Translations under genes and position numbers: made by a program
DNA from: Baylisascaris procyonis
Taxonomy: Eukaryota; Nematoda; Chromadorea; Rhabditida; Ascarididae
Direction: 5' to 3'
Assembly: GCA_037389465.1 (NCBI GenBank)
Contig: JAZARR010000234.1
Coordinates: 682,001-746,000 of the forward strand
Length of the DNA: 64,000 nucleotides
In this document: positions 45,253 to 54,523 of the stretch, in pieces
Layout of the letters: every line of letters starts with the position of its first letter
Position numbering within the stretch: position 1 is the stretch's first letter
The notes under the pieces: generated by a model
The model's input: the letters and a program-made list of their open reading frames with translations, nothing else
The model's database searches: none
What the model was told of the DNA's origin: nothing

Positions 45253-48200
45253 GTATTTTCGGTACTTTTGATACTTTGGTTTTGGGAAAGTATTCATACC
45301 AGGTATTTCTTTGGTACTTTTAGTTGCATTGAAATGGGAAAGAGAAATTTAGCGGTCGATTGTGCTTGAAATTGCATCATTGAGATGCGTAGTTGTTGCA
45401 CAGTGCAGATGATGCCATCTCATCGGGTCATCACTTCTCATAATGATCTGATTTGGTTTATTCTCACATCTTTTTTTATTATTCTGTTGACATGAATTAC
45501 TCATCAGTTCAATAATATAACGATGAATATCGTTCTTACTGCTGCATTAATGAAGGCGTTATTTTATAAAAAAAAGTTTCAAACTTTGATGGATAACGTT
45601 TATGGAATCTAATTTGAAACGTTTAATCATGGTGTCAAATGCTCGCATTCACTTGAAAACTTCATTGATCAATTGCAGCGCATCGAATTAGCAATAGTTC
45701 ATCGCTGTTTTTTGCACTGATTCGTTAGTCTTTCAGAATGAACTCTCATTTTCGAATCGATGAAGTTATATTCACTTACTTTTATAGAGTTTTGGGATAT
45801 ATTTTCTGCAGAATTCAAAATATCGCTTCATCTGATAATAATAACGATTCATTTGGCTTGTCACAGTGTACCACTTTGGTGAAAAAATCACATTGTGTTT
45901 GTTTGAGTTGTTTTATGCTGGAAAAGCCGCGCTTCTCTCCTCTTTAAATGGGAAGATGATTAAGTATAAGAAAGGTGATGTAGTAATCACATGAAGTACT
46001 GCATTTTAGGCGCTCTTCAAATGTGATTTTCCTTTGTTTTTTAAAGTACTTCAAATAATTTTACTATTTTGTGGTTTGCTTTTCGTCAATGGATCGTCTG
46101 CTTGCTCTAAAAGAATGTCTCCACTCACATGAATCGTCTGTATTCCTATCAGATTTGGAGCAAAAAGAATAAATTTCCTATGTGTTTTCACAAGGTGAAC
46201 TCTGATGAAGTTGTGTCTGTGTTCGTTTGTGTATATTTGCTGATCCGTCTATATGTTGTATAGTTTTTCAGCCTAAGAGCTACTAAAGTTAGGGCACTTA
46301 GGTTCTGTGGATTCAGTCACTGCGAATTGATCGGATCACTCATTATATCAACTTCAACTTAGCAAATCAGTTGCCAATGTTGATGGTCGTCGAAGTGTGG
46401 TTAAAAGTCTGATTTGCTTTTTACGGCGGTCAGGTTGCATAATATAGCGATTAGCGAGATCATGGCAACAAATTCTTATAGGAGGAATGCACCAGCGATG
46501 GTTTCAAATGGAATATGAATGCATTTGATGCGTTGCTTTATTATTTGTTGATGGAGTGAATAGCGGTCGGTCTATTGAGTTGGACTGGTAATACTTATTG
46601 AAATGATTGGGGTTTATAAAGAGCATATTGATGCCATCTTAGAGAATTTTGTCCACTCGTGTATCCAGAATTTGTTGTAGATTTCGTCCAGTCGTGTATT
46701 CAGGTTGTATTTATTATTGCTATTCAAGTGAAAGGTTATAGGGAAATTAAGTTGAAGACAACGATTGACAAATTCAGTGATTCTGAACTGCAGCAACAAA
46801 TTCCATTATTAAGATAGGAGGGGTCCTCTTTTGTGAATTGCTATTTATTGAGTATACAAATGAAGTAGGGGAACGTAAAATATGAAGTCTTGTGCAAGGC
46901 GCTATGAAATGTTTGTAGAATCCTCGTTCGCGTGCCCCGTCTCTCTTCCCTCTCTCACTTTGCCGTCAATTTTGTTGCCGATTTTGGAATCGATATGTGA
47001 AGAAGCATAGCCAAATAAAGTTGTGCATTTATGACTGACGCTGTTGCTTACTTATTAATTTCAACAACATTATTCCTTCTCCCTCACTGTGCAGTTGTTC
47101 ATTCGTGTAATAAAATATAGCGCTGCAACATTTTTTGATAAATAATATTGCGCTGATTTCCAACGAAATTTCATCGATGTACGCATATAGAATCGTTAAA
47201 ATAGATGCATCTTGTTGCCGAATGATGCATCGCATTGATACTGTTTGTTTGCATCGTTGATAAACAAATTATGCACGAATTTTTGATTGAATCGGTTCCA
47301 TTCCATGGACATCGGCTATGTATTGAGCTTGATATCGCAGAATGCTTCATTTTGAGCTTGTTGAATTAGTTGTTTGAAGTGTTGGTGACATTAAATCGTA
47401 TCACTACCTTATTGTGAACCCTTTTCCTACACTTTAATTTCTTATTTAGCAGCCATTTCTATCAATTTTCCACTTTTTACGAAAACGTGTAGGTTTTATA
47501 TGTCTCACTAAACTTTTAATGCATAGCTTTGTGCATTGATTGCTTAGTATGCTTAATTTGGCTGCAATGTTTTCATCTCTTTTGGCTTAAAATTACTTTA
47601 TTTTCGCATTGGTTTACGATTTCTTTTGATGATTTTTTTAAACGTTTATTGATCTTCAAGTAATTTCACATTGAATGCAATTGAATAGTACGAATTGAAT
47701 GCTTAGATCATTTCATCGTTTATAGATTTTTATATCTGTGGAATATGAAGAAAGTGTATTGAAGACGGGTTTTAGATATGGGGAATTGCTTTCTTTGTGG
47801 AAAGAAAACAGTTTTTATGGTCGATTTTAGGTGCGATTTATATTTATTATATACATATATATACATATGTATATAATATATATATATATATTTGAATTTA
47901 TTTGTAGAATGAAGCCCATTTAAATATTCAATCATTGCACAATATTCTGTCATGATTGAGTATTCGAATTCGTGCATCGCACGATAATGTTGCAATGGTG
48001 CGTTGCACTAAGGGTGTAGAGCCGCAATTATGGACGTCACTCAAAAATTTTCAAATTCGTTTGTATTCGATTATTTAATCAAAGGAAAAGAAACATTATA
48101 TATATATACATCTATATATATATATATATCTTTCTTTTTCTTACAAAAAGTGCCTCAATGAACATATGTTCTACCCTCCGATGAAATCTAAATATTAGGG

Positions 48201-48516
48201 TCGCCCAAGAAAGAGCGCTGCCTCATTCACCCCTCTATATGAATATTGCTGGAGAGCGCTGATTGGTTGAGAGTACTGTAGGGCCACGCCCACTTTCTGT
48301 TTTATGATGTTTGAGTACGCATAGTTGTGTTGCGTGAAATAGGTTATATTTAAAGATGACGTATTCATATGTGAATAAATGTTAATTTTTTTATGCATAT
48401 CATTTGTGTTTATCTTAATACTACCGTTTAGATTTATTTAGCACTGTTTTTAGCACAATACTTTTCACTGATTTTTTAAATCTCCGTAAATATTTTTTGC
48501 CGTTTTCTCCTTGTAG
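45253..48516. other. intron-like sequence, no exon found
   Basis: AT-rich. A possible exon near 46272 (CGFSHCELIGSL) does not fit the required phase. TA-rich runs lie at 47845-47890 and 48099-48130, and a CCAAT/GC-box patch lies near 48240-48295. Confidence 0.35.
48225..48310 (-). promoter_or_regulatory. possible minus-strand promoter motif cluster
   Basis: On the minus strand AACCAATCAGCG is an excellent NF-Y (CCAAT box) site, with GTGGGCGTGGC (an Sp/KLF-type site) about 15 bp away. The cluster is GC-richer than its surroundings. No minus-strand gene start was found nearby, so the call is tentative. Confidence 0.25.
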
Positions 48517-48569
48517 TATCAATTCAACAACTGCACGGGCTAGGAATTATGGGGTTCTGTAGGCGTGAG
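48517..48569 (+). CDS. unknown multi-exon gene B, exon
   Basis: Acceptor TCTCCTTGTAG, two bases completing a codon begun at 45252, 17 codons (SIQQLHGLGIMGFCRRE), donor GTATGT. It ends in phase 0. Confidence 0.45.
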
Positions 48570-48628
48570 GTATGTCGTATGACTTCTTGCGCTATTGATA
48601 TATATGACTTGAAATACTGCTTGGCCAG

Positions 48629-48661
48629 ATGAGCGAAATTCAAAGGCATATGTGGTGTCAG
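48629..48661 (+). CDS. unknown gene B, possible micro-exon
   Basis: Eleven codons (MSEIQRHMWCQ) between GCTTGGCCAG and GTCAAC, phase 0 to 0. Support is only splice signals and phase, and the intron before it would be just 59 bp. Confidence 0.25.
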
Positions 48662-49107
48662 GTCAACGGTGCGTCTCTTCAGTTGTTTTGAAACTTCTTA
48701 CCTTTTTTATTGGCTCATTTGCGCTAACGTTTTCTCTTTCATATTCATTTTCTTGCGTTCATCACCAGTGCCATTTGCGCCACAAGTTGTGGAACAATTG
48801 ATATATTCATCACTACAATAGTGCATAACCTCAAATCAGGAGTGAATATTGCTTTTTGCACGAGTAAAAGACGAAGTGGAGATATACCTTCCTATTGTTT
48901 TGGCAAGGGGAATGTTTTCTTACTTTGATAACCTATTACCGCATAACCTATTATACTTGTTCGCATCTTTCAATTTTGATACGTTTCTGTGAAAGTATGA
49001 GATGAGCTCGTTGAAGGGGAAGGGAACGCTAATGTCGAATGAGGAACCATTTGCATAGGTGACAAGATGCACTCTTCGAGATCTGTAGGCTCAACTTTTT
49101 TGGGATA

Positions 49108-49153
49108 ATATTAATATTTGGGATATATATACGGAGATCCCAAATATTAATAT
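49108..49153. other. perfect 16-bp inverted repeat
   Basis: ATATTAATATTTGGGA (49108-49123) and TCCCAAATATTAATAT (49138-49153) are exact reverse complements around a 14-nt loop. It ends just before a possible acceptor (TATTCAG) of an open frame reading YATDSRSVLQLKVADVIIA. Confidence 0.75.
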
Positions 49154-49156
49154 TCA

Positions 49157-49220
49157 GAGATATGCGACAGACTCGAGAAGTGTGCTGCAACTAAAAGTTG
49201 CAGATGTGATAATTGCCGTG
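49157..49220 (+). CDS. candidate exon after the palindrome
   Basis: Following AATATTCAG, two frames are open: RYATDSRSVLQLKVADVIIA in phase 0, and ICDRLEKCAATKSCRCDNC in another. A GTGAAG donor follows. Gene B needs an exon taking phase 0 to phase 2 between 48661 and 49478; neither frame gives phase 2 with this donor, so the exon or its borders are unsure. Confidence 0.25.
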
Positions 49221-49477
49221 AAGTTTCATGTCAAGATGCTGGCTGTTACTGCAGTTGTTTATTAGTTGTAGTGATTTTTGAAAACTTCTTTGCAGTTATA
49301 AGTCGATAGCGTATTTATTCGTTATTTTTTGTTTTTTGCTGTCTTCGCTTGTATGATTTGAAATTCGAATGTTACGAAGTGCAACGTTTTCTTAGGTGTA
49401 TTTTCCGGTTTCGTCGATGTTGTTGAAGTCCTCGCTAAGAACTTTGAGAAGTGAATATAATATTCGTTACATTGCAG

Positions 49478-49586
49478 ACGTGATCGCTTACTGGACTGGA
49501 ATTACTTGAAATCTTTGATGCGACACTCAATTCTATTAAATTTTGCGGCAACTAGTGGCGAGGAAAAGAATGATACGGCGCTCTGC
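49478..49586 (+). CDS. unknown multi-exon gene B, exon
   Basis: Acceptor TTACATTGCAG, one base, 36 codons, consensus donor GTAAGT; ends in phase 0. It begins RDRLLDWNYLKSLMRHSILL and ends EEKNDTALC. It joins in phase with the exon at 50189. Strong splice signals and composition. Confidence 0.6.
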
Positions 49587-50188
49587 GTAAGTTTTTTAAA
49601 TATCGAAAAATTCATCTTATCTTTATGTACTTCAAATTTGCGGGTATTTTTCATGACACGGTAATCCAACGATGTGGGGAAGGGATATGGGTGGGAAGCG
49701 AAGAGGATGGAGATAGTGAAGTGATCATCGAGGAAGCATTTGCCCGGAGAATATGCAGAGAAAATTTAAAGAAGTCTAATTTAAATTGCCCTGAAAGATA
49801 TATTTCAGGCGCATTACGGTTTATAAAATAAATAAGGAGCTTGCTTTAATTTGTGTTTTTTTCGTGCGAATCTCAATCGTATGCATTATATCTTTTTATC
49901 TTTGCGCATATTTCAATTCGGAATAGGCATTAAGGTAGGCATTTTATCACTTCCAAATGAATTTTACAGTGTAAACAATGCGACTTGGATCTATGCCTGA
50001 ATCCCTTTTAGTTTTCAAATACCGTAGGTAGCGCAGACATAATGCGATGCATCCTTTTTAATGTGTTTCTTGCAAGAATTTATGTAAGGTGGCAGTAATT
50101 CAGTGATGTTTTATTTTGGTGAATGATGTCAGACTGGATTGGTGCAAGTGATAAGTAATGCCATCGATATACATCTTGCCTTTTTCAG

Positions 50189-50315
50189 AGTGCGTCAACT
50201 ACCGCCCTCTCCGAAGATGGCCGAGGACTAGTGGCAGGCAGCTGGAAATTCGATGGCGCCAGCCGCAGCAAACGCACCGCCCTCCCGAGGTTACCAGCTG
50301 CGAGTGGTTGGACCG
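50189..50315 (+). CDS. unknown multi-exon gene B, exon
   Basis: Acceptor GCCTTTTTCAG, 42 codons from phase 0, one base, donor GTGAGT. The frame reads SASTTALSEDGRGLVAGSWK, then a Ser/Arg/Pro-rich end (RTALPRLPAASGWT). GC content about 60%. Another frame (CVNYRPLRRWPRTS) is also open, but only the first fits the phase of the exon at 49478. The low-complexity, Ser/Ala/Pro/Arg content suggests a disordered C-terminal region. Confidence 0.6.
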
Positions 50316-50770
50316 GTGAGTCTTTAACTACTATCGGGTGCAATAAGAATAGAGCTATATTCTTGCTAGATAATAACTATTGGCTTATTTTTATTGGTTG
50401 GTTTCATTATGGTATTTTCAGTGTTAATCACACCGCCTCAATGGGATGTCACATTTGCATAGGGAAATTAGGCGTAAACCCCATAAAGGTGGTTGAGGTC
50501 TCATAACAGCTCCTTGTGTACATGCATGTAGACTATATATTTCACTCATATTAAGTGAGGAAGCATTGATAGAAACGATGGATTTTTTTTTTTGAGTTAG
50601 GGATTGCGTAATTATGCAATATTCTCGTTGATTTTTTAGATTACTCACGTAGTTGTTATTTTCATGTGAAAATGTATGAAGAATAGATGATATCCTAAAG
50701 TATCGTTGTTGCCAGTCGCTAAGTAGATGAAATTGTTTAGAAAGATCACGAAGAGATGGATCGTACTGAG

Positions 50771-50907
50771 GTCGAAGGTCGATTGCCGTCAACTACAAAT
50801 ACATTGGGGGACATAGATTCGACGAGCCGTTGGCAGAAAAAGAAGAAAAATTCGGGACGAACAATTCAAGAATCGATCAAGCAACGCATAGGCAATGGAC
50901 ACAATAG
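50771..50907 (+). CDS. unknown multi-exon gene B, terminal exon
   Basis: After TACTGAG two bases complete a glycine codon from 50315. The frame then runs RRSIAVNYKYIGGHRFDEPL, then AEKEEKFGTNN, and stops at TAG (50905-50907). A competing 67-codon frame starts with an ATG at 50756 and ends at 50959 but does not fit the phase of the preceding exon. The acceptor is weak. If right, gene B ends here. Confidence 0.5.
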
Positions 50908-51264
50908 TGAACATACAGCGTCCGAGGTACTGGTCCCACCGGTCATCTACGCGATGTAGGCGTCGCAAAGGTCATTATTTTTATTCATGTTTACTATATC
51001 GTTACAGATGAATTCAATAGATTTAGTTGATAAGATGTTGTTAGGGTAAGGCTTTCATTAAGAAGTTTGTTTTGAGGGTTGCGTTGGGGGTTAAAAGTTG
51101 CAATTGTTTTGTTTGCATGTTTACTACCGCTCATATTGGTAGTAGTGAAAGTGTTTTGTTGAAGGCGTAGTGAGAGCAATAATCACTGTCGTCGATGTGC
51201 AACGTCCATCGACAACAGGATTGTTGTTTTCAAGCTATGTGGTCAAAATAGTTATGTGCGTAAA

Positions 51265-52705
51265 CTTTATTTTAGTGAATAAAAACCTTATTTTAGTTCA
51301 TAAAAACCTAATTTTAGTGCATAGAAACCTTATTTTAGTACATGAAAACCCTATTTTAGTGCATAAAAACCTTCTTTTAGTGCTTAAAAACTTTGCTTTA
51401 GTGCACAAAAACCTTATTTTATTGCATGAAAACGTTATTTTAGTGCATGAAAACGTTATTCTAGTGCATGAAAACGTTATTTTGGTGCACAGAAATCTTA
51501 TTTTAGTGCATCAAAGCCTTATTTTAGTGCATCAAAGCCTTACTTTAGTGCATGAAAACCTTATTTTAGGCATGAAAACCTTATTTTAGGCATGAAAACC
51601 TTATTTTAGTGCATAAAAACCCTATTTTAGTGCATGAAAAAGTTATTTTAGTGCATGCAAACCTTATTTTGGTGCACAAAAACCTTATTTTAGTGCATAA
51701 AAACCTTACTTTGGTGCATGAAAAAGTTACTTTAGTGCATGAAAACCTTAATTTAGTGCACAGAAACCTTATTTTAGTGCACAAAAACCTTATTTTAGTG
51801 CATAAAAACCTTATTTTAGTGCATAAAAACCTTGTTTTAGTGCACCAAAACCTTATTTTAGTGCATAAAAACCTTGTTTTAGTGCATAAAAACCTTATTT
51901 TAGTGCATAAAAACCTTGTTTTAGTGCATAAAAACCTTACTTTGGTGCATGAAAACCTTATTTTAGGCATGAAAACCTTATTTTGGTGCATGAAAACGTT
52001 ATTTTAGTGCATGAAAACCTTATTTTAGTGCACAAGAACGTTATTTTGGTGCATAAAAACCTTGCTTTAGTGCATAAAAACCTTGTTTTAGTGCATAAAA
52101 ACCTTGTTTTAGTGCATAAAAACCTTACTTTGGTGCATGAAAACCTTATTTTAGTGCGCAGAAACGTTATTTTAGTTCATAAAAACCTCATTTTAGTGCG
52201 CAAAAACGTTATTTTAGTGCATAAAAACCTTGTTTTAGTGCATAAAAACTTCATTTTAGTGCATAAAAACCTTGTTTTAGTGCACAAAAACCTTATTTTA
52301 GTGCATAAAAACCTTGTTTTAGTGCATAAAAACCTTATTTTAGTGCATAAAAACCTTGTTTTAGTGCATAAAAACCTTGTTTTAGTGCATAAAAACCTTA
52401 CTTTGGTGCATGAAAACCTTATTTTAGTGCGCAGAAACGTTATTTTATTGCACAAAAACCTTATTTTAGTGCACAAGAACGTTATTTTAGTGCATAAAAA
52501 CCTTGCTTTAGTGCATAAAAACCTTATTTTAGTGCACAAAAACCTTATTTTAGTGCACAAGAACGTTATTTTAGTGCATAAAAACCTTATGTTAGTGCAC
52601 AAAAACCTTATTTTAGTGCACAAGAACGTTATTTTAGTGCATGAAAACCTTATTTTAGACATGAAAACCTTATTTTAGTGCATGAAAACGTTATTTTAGT
52701 GCATG
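51265..52705 (+). repeat. 21-bp minisatellite array B (about 68 units)
   Basis: The same unit family as 42437-43012. Long frames are open on both strands, but on the plus strand they are cut by shortened 20-bp units (TTTTAGGCATG or TTTTAGACATG, near 51567, 51588, 51964 and 52657), each followed by the same frame-shifted end (MKTLF then stop). A 273-bp (13-unit) block recurs near 52123 and 52396. The recurring frameshift argues against selection for a protein. Confidence 0.95.
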
Positions 52706-52789
52706 GAAAATTTATCTGCTTATCTGCGTCTTTTTCCATCCATTATTTCTAAATGATGACTGTTTCTCCTCCTCTCATATGTTGCACCT

Positions 52790-52960
52790 TTTTTTCGCTA
52801 TTAAGTCTTAGGGACAGGGGAGGGAGGGGGTGGCGTTCCTCGCGGTATTCAGTGCTGTGTTTCGTCGAAAGTGCTGTATTATGTTGGGTTTTGGTCTTGC
52901 AAAAGAAAATTGTAATACGGTATCTTTCAAAATTGATAAAAAATAAAGTTAGACAGCACA
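52790..52960. repeat. copy of a dispersed repeat (also near 22050-22170)
   Basis: GGCGTTCCTCGCGG, GTGCTGTATTATG and GTAATACGGTATCTTTC lie in the same order as in the copy at 22 kb. Diverged. Confidence 0.5.
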
Positions 52961-53012
52961 ACGAATCAGATGAGGGAAAAGTATAGAGAAATGAATTTTC
53001 GCCGTATTTTCG

Positions 53013-53470
53013 GCTGTTGTAATATGAGTTTTATTGACAAAGTGTCACACAGGAGCTTTCCTTAGCGAGCAAAGAGACAAGAAGGGTGGAAAAAATGCCG
53101 ATTTGCAGGTGCATATTGACAGTGGTGCAACGCGAGACGTTTGTAAGGTTGTTCAATGAAGAAAAATTTATTGGAACGATCGATCCAAGTAATGGACGTT
53201 CAACGACCTTTGGGAACACTACAAGTGATCATCAATGTGGCAGATATTATGTATTCTGCGCATTCCTGAAGTAAACTTTTTTTAATGAACGCTAACATGT
53301 GTTTTATAACATTCTAACAATCAGCTTCGCAGGCTTTGCCTGTAGAGAGAAGGAATTCACCAGTGCATAGGACGTATTATTGGTACGCCTTCTAACACGT
53401 CTAATTCATACATCTAATACGTGTAACTGATGGACTTTCAAGAAGTGTTTACCTATAGTAGGTAACCCGG
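53013..53470 (+). mobile_element. dispersed element, most intact copy
   Basis: A TTTGCAG acceptor-like site at about 53107 is followed by an open frame CILTVVQRETFVRLFNEEKF, then IGTIDPSNGR, down to AFLK and TAA (53272-53274), and then about 190 bp of non-coding sequence shared with both other copies. The conserved peptide (EEK-x-IGTIDPS-x-GR) in the same frame in two copies indicates descent from a gene's last exon. In another frame the start reads VHIDSGATRDVCK, like a retropepsin active site, but that frame closes after three more codons. Confidence 0.75.
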
Positions 53471-54057
53471 CAAAACTTTCAAAACTTTTTGATGTCAGTA
53501 ATTGGGATTTATATCATTCATTAGGTATAATGTTGGAAGGGATCGGCAACTTTGTGAGAAATGCTGAAATATTTTTGTTTGGTTGAGCACATAGCACGCG
53601 CTTATTGGCTGTGATAATTGAGTTGAGCCGATTAGAGCTCATCAATTTTCACTATTCATGGCACACAGCTGTGAATTCTTAATGAATTTTTGGTGGCAGT
53701 TGATACCACCAAAGGGGCAGGTGGCGATCTTCTTTTGGCCGAATGTCGTGAGACGGCTGTCAAAGACCGTTTCGGTCGTCAAAGACGATTGAGCGGATGG
53801 TTGGTGCCAGCTTTTACTATCTTAGGTCAGTAACCAAGTGATCCAAGGTTCCCGAAGCTGCTTTGGACCAGCAGCTAGGACTTTTGCGATGACGTTCGGC
53901 ACCTTAGAATTCGATAATATTTTTGTTCCTATTCGGTGTTGTCTAGCCGAGGTGTTCGTTGAAGATTTTGTACAAATTGCCTAAACCAGTACATGTAATG
54001 AATATTGCCTGTGTTGTTGTTACATTAAACCTCATCATCCCTTCAGTCGCTACGTAC

Positions 54058-54222
54058 CTGAGCCTTTTCCGTTTATTGAGGTGGGTGCTACCTTGTCGTT
54101 GAAATAGTGGTATGTACTAAGCTCTGACCGCCGTCCATCTAAATAGTGCAGTAAATTCAGTTGCCTCGTGGAACGACATTTGCCACCATTGCCAAATGCG
54201 AGAATTCCACGACACACGATTG
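54058..54222 (-). CDS. minus-strand candidate internal exon
   Basis: On the minus strand an acceptor CATACCACAG is followed by two bases, 54 open codons (IVCRGILAFGNGGKCRSTRQ, then LNLLHYLDGRRSE, then FNDKVAPTSINGKGS) and a donor GTACGT. Both splice sites are good and composition is coding-like. This is the best minus-strand exon in the window. Its partners were not found; the family is not recognised. Confidence 0.45.
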
Positions 54223-54400
54223 CTGTGGTATGACATGGAATTTGCAAAATTAGGCATTTTTTAAACAGTGCTTATACTGTAGAATGTTTTCTTGTTTTAC
54301 TGCACTCTCTGCCTTCCATGAGTGTAGTAATTTAGTCAGATCTTTAATCTTCTTCAGTTTAAACTCGTTATTGTGTGCAGCTTTTTTAAGGTTTACAACA

Positions 54401-54523
54401 ATGGCTGAGGACAAGACGCCAAACCTTTTGGAGATGTTCCCCGAGGAGATTCAGAACATGCATATGGGAGTTGGCGAGAATGCGGAGCTGGCACGCCAAA
54501 CGCACGCCGTTCTTCACTTTTTG
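54401..54523 (+). CDS. possible first coding exon
   Basis: ATG in a good context (ACAACAATGG), 41 codons, donor GTTTGT, phase 0. It begins MAEDKTPNLLEMFPEEIQN and ends LARQTHAVLHFL. A T-rich AG (CTTTTTTAAG) eleven bases upstream could be a trans-splice or cis acceptor. Phase matches the bS18-like exon at 57052, but no S18 N-terminal Cys motif is present, so the two may be different genes. Confidence 0.5.

Noticed and set aside
46272..46365. Exon reading LRATKVRALRFCGFSHCELI
   Set aside because: It needs a phase-2 partner, while the preceding gene B exon leaves phase 1, and there is no donor before the stop.
51170..52678. Heptad-repeat protein genes on both strands
   Set aside because: The frames are a by-product of the 21-bp unit and are repeatedly broken by the same 20-bp unit. 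No splice or start context.
53107..53160. Retroviral-type aspartic protease (VHIDSGATRDVC)
   Set aside because: The D-S-G-A match is in a frame that closes a few codons later and is altered to DNG in the other copy. The conserved frame between copies is a different one.
53690..53830. Exon on either strand (VDTTKGAGGDLLLAECRET on plus)
   Set aside because: Both strands are open here, splice sites are weak, and the minus reading does not fit the phase of the exon at 54058-54222.
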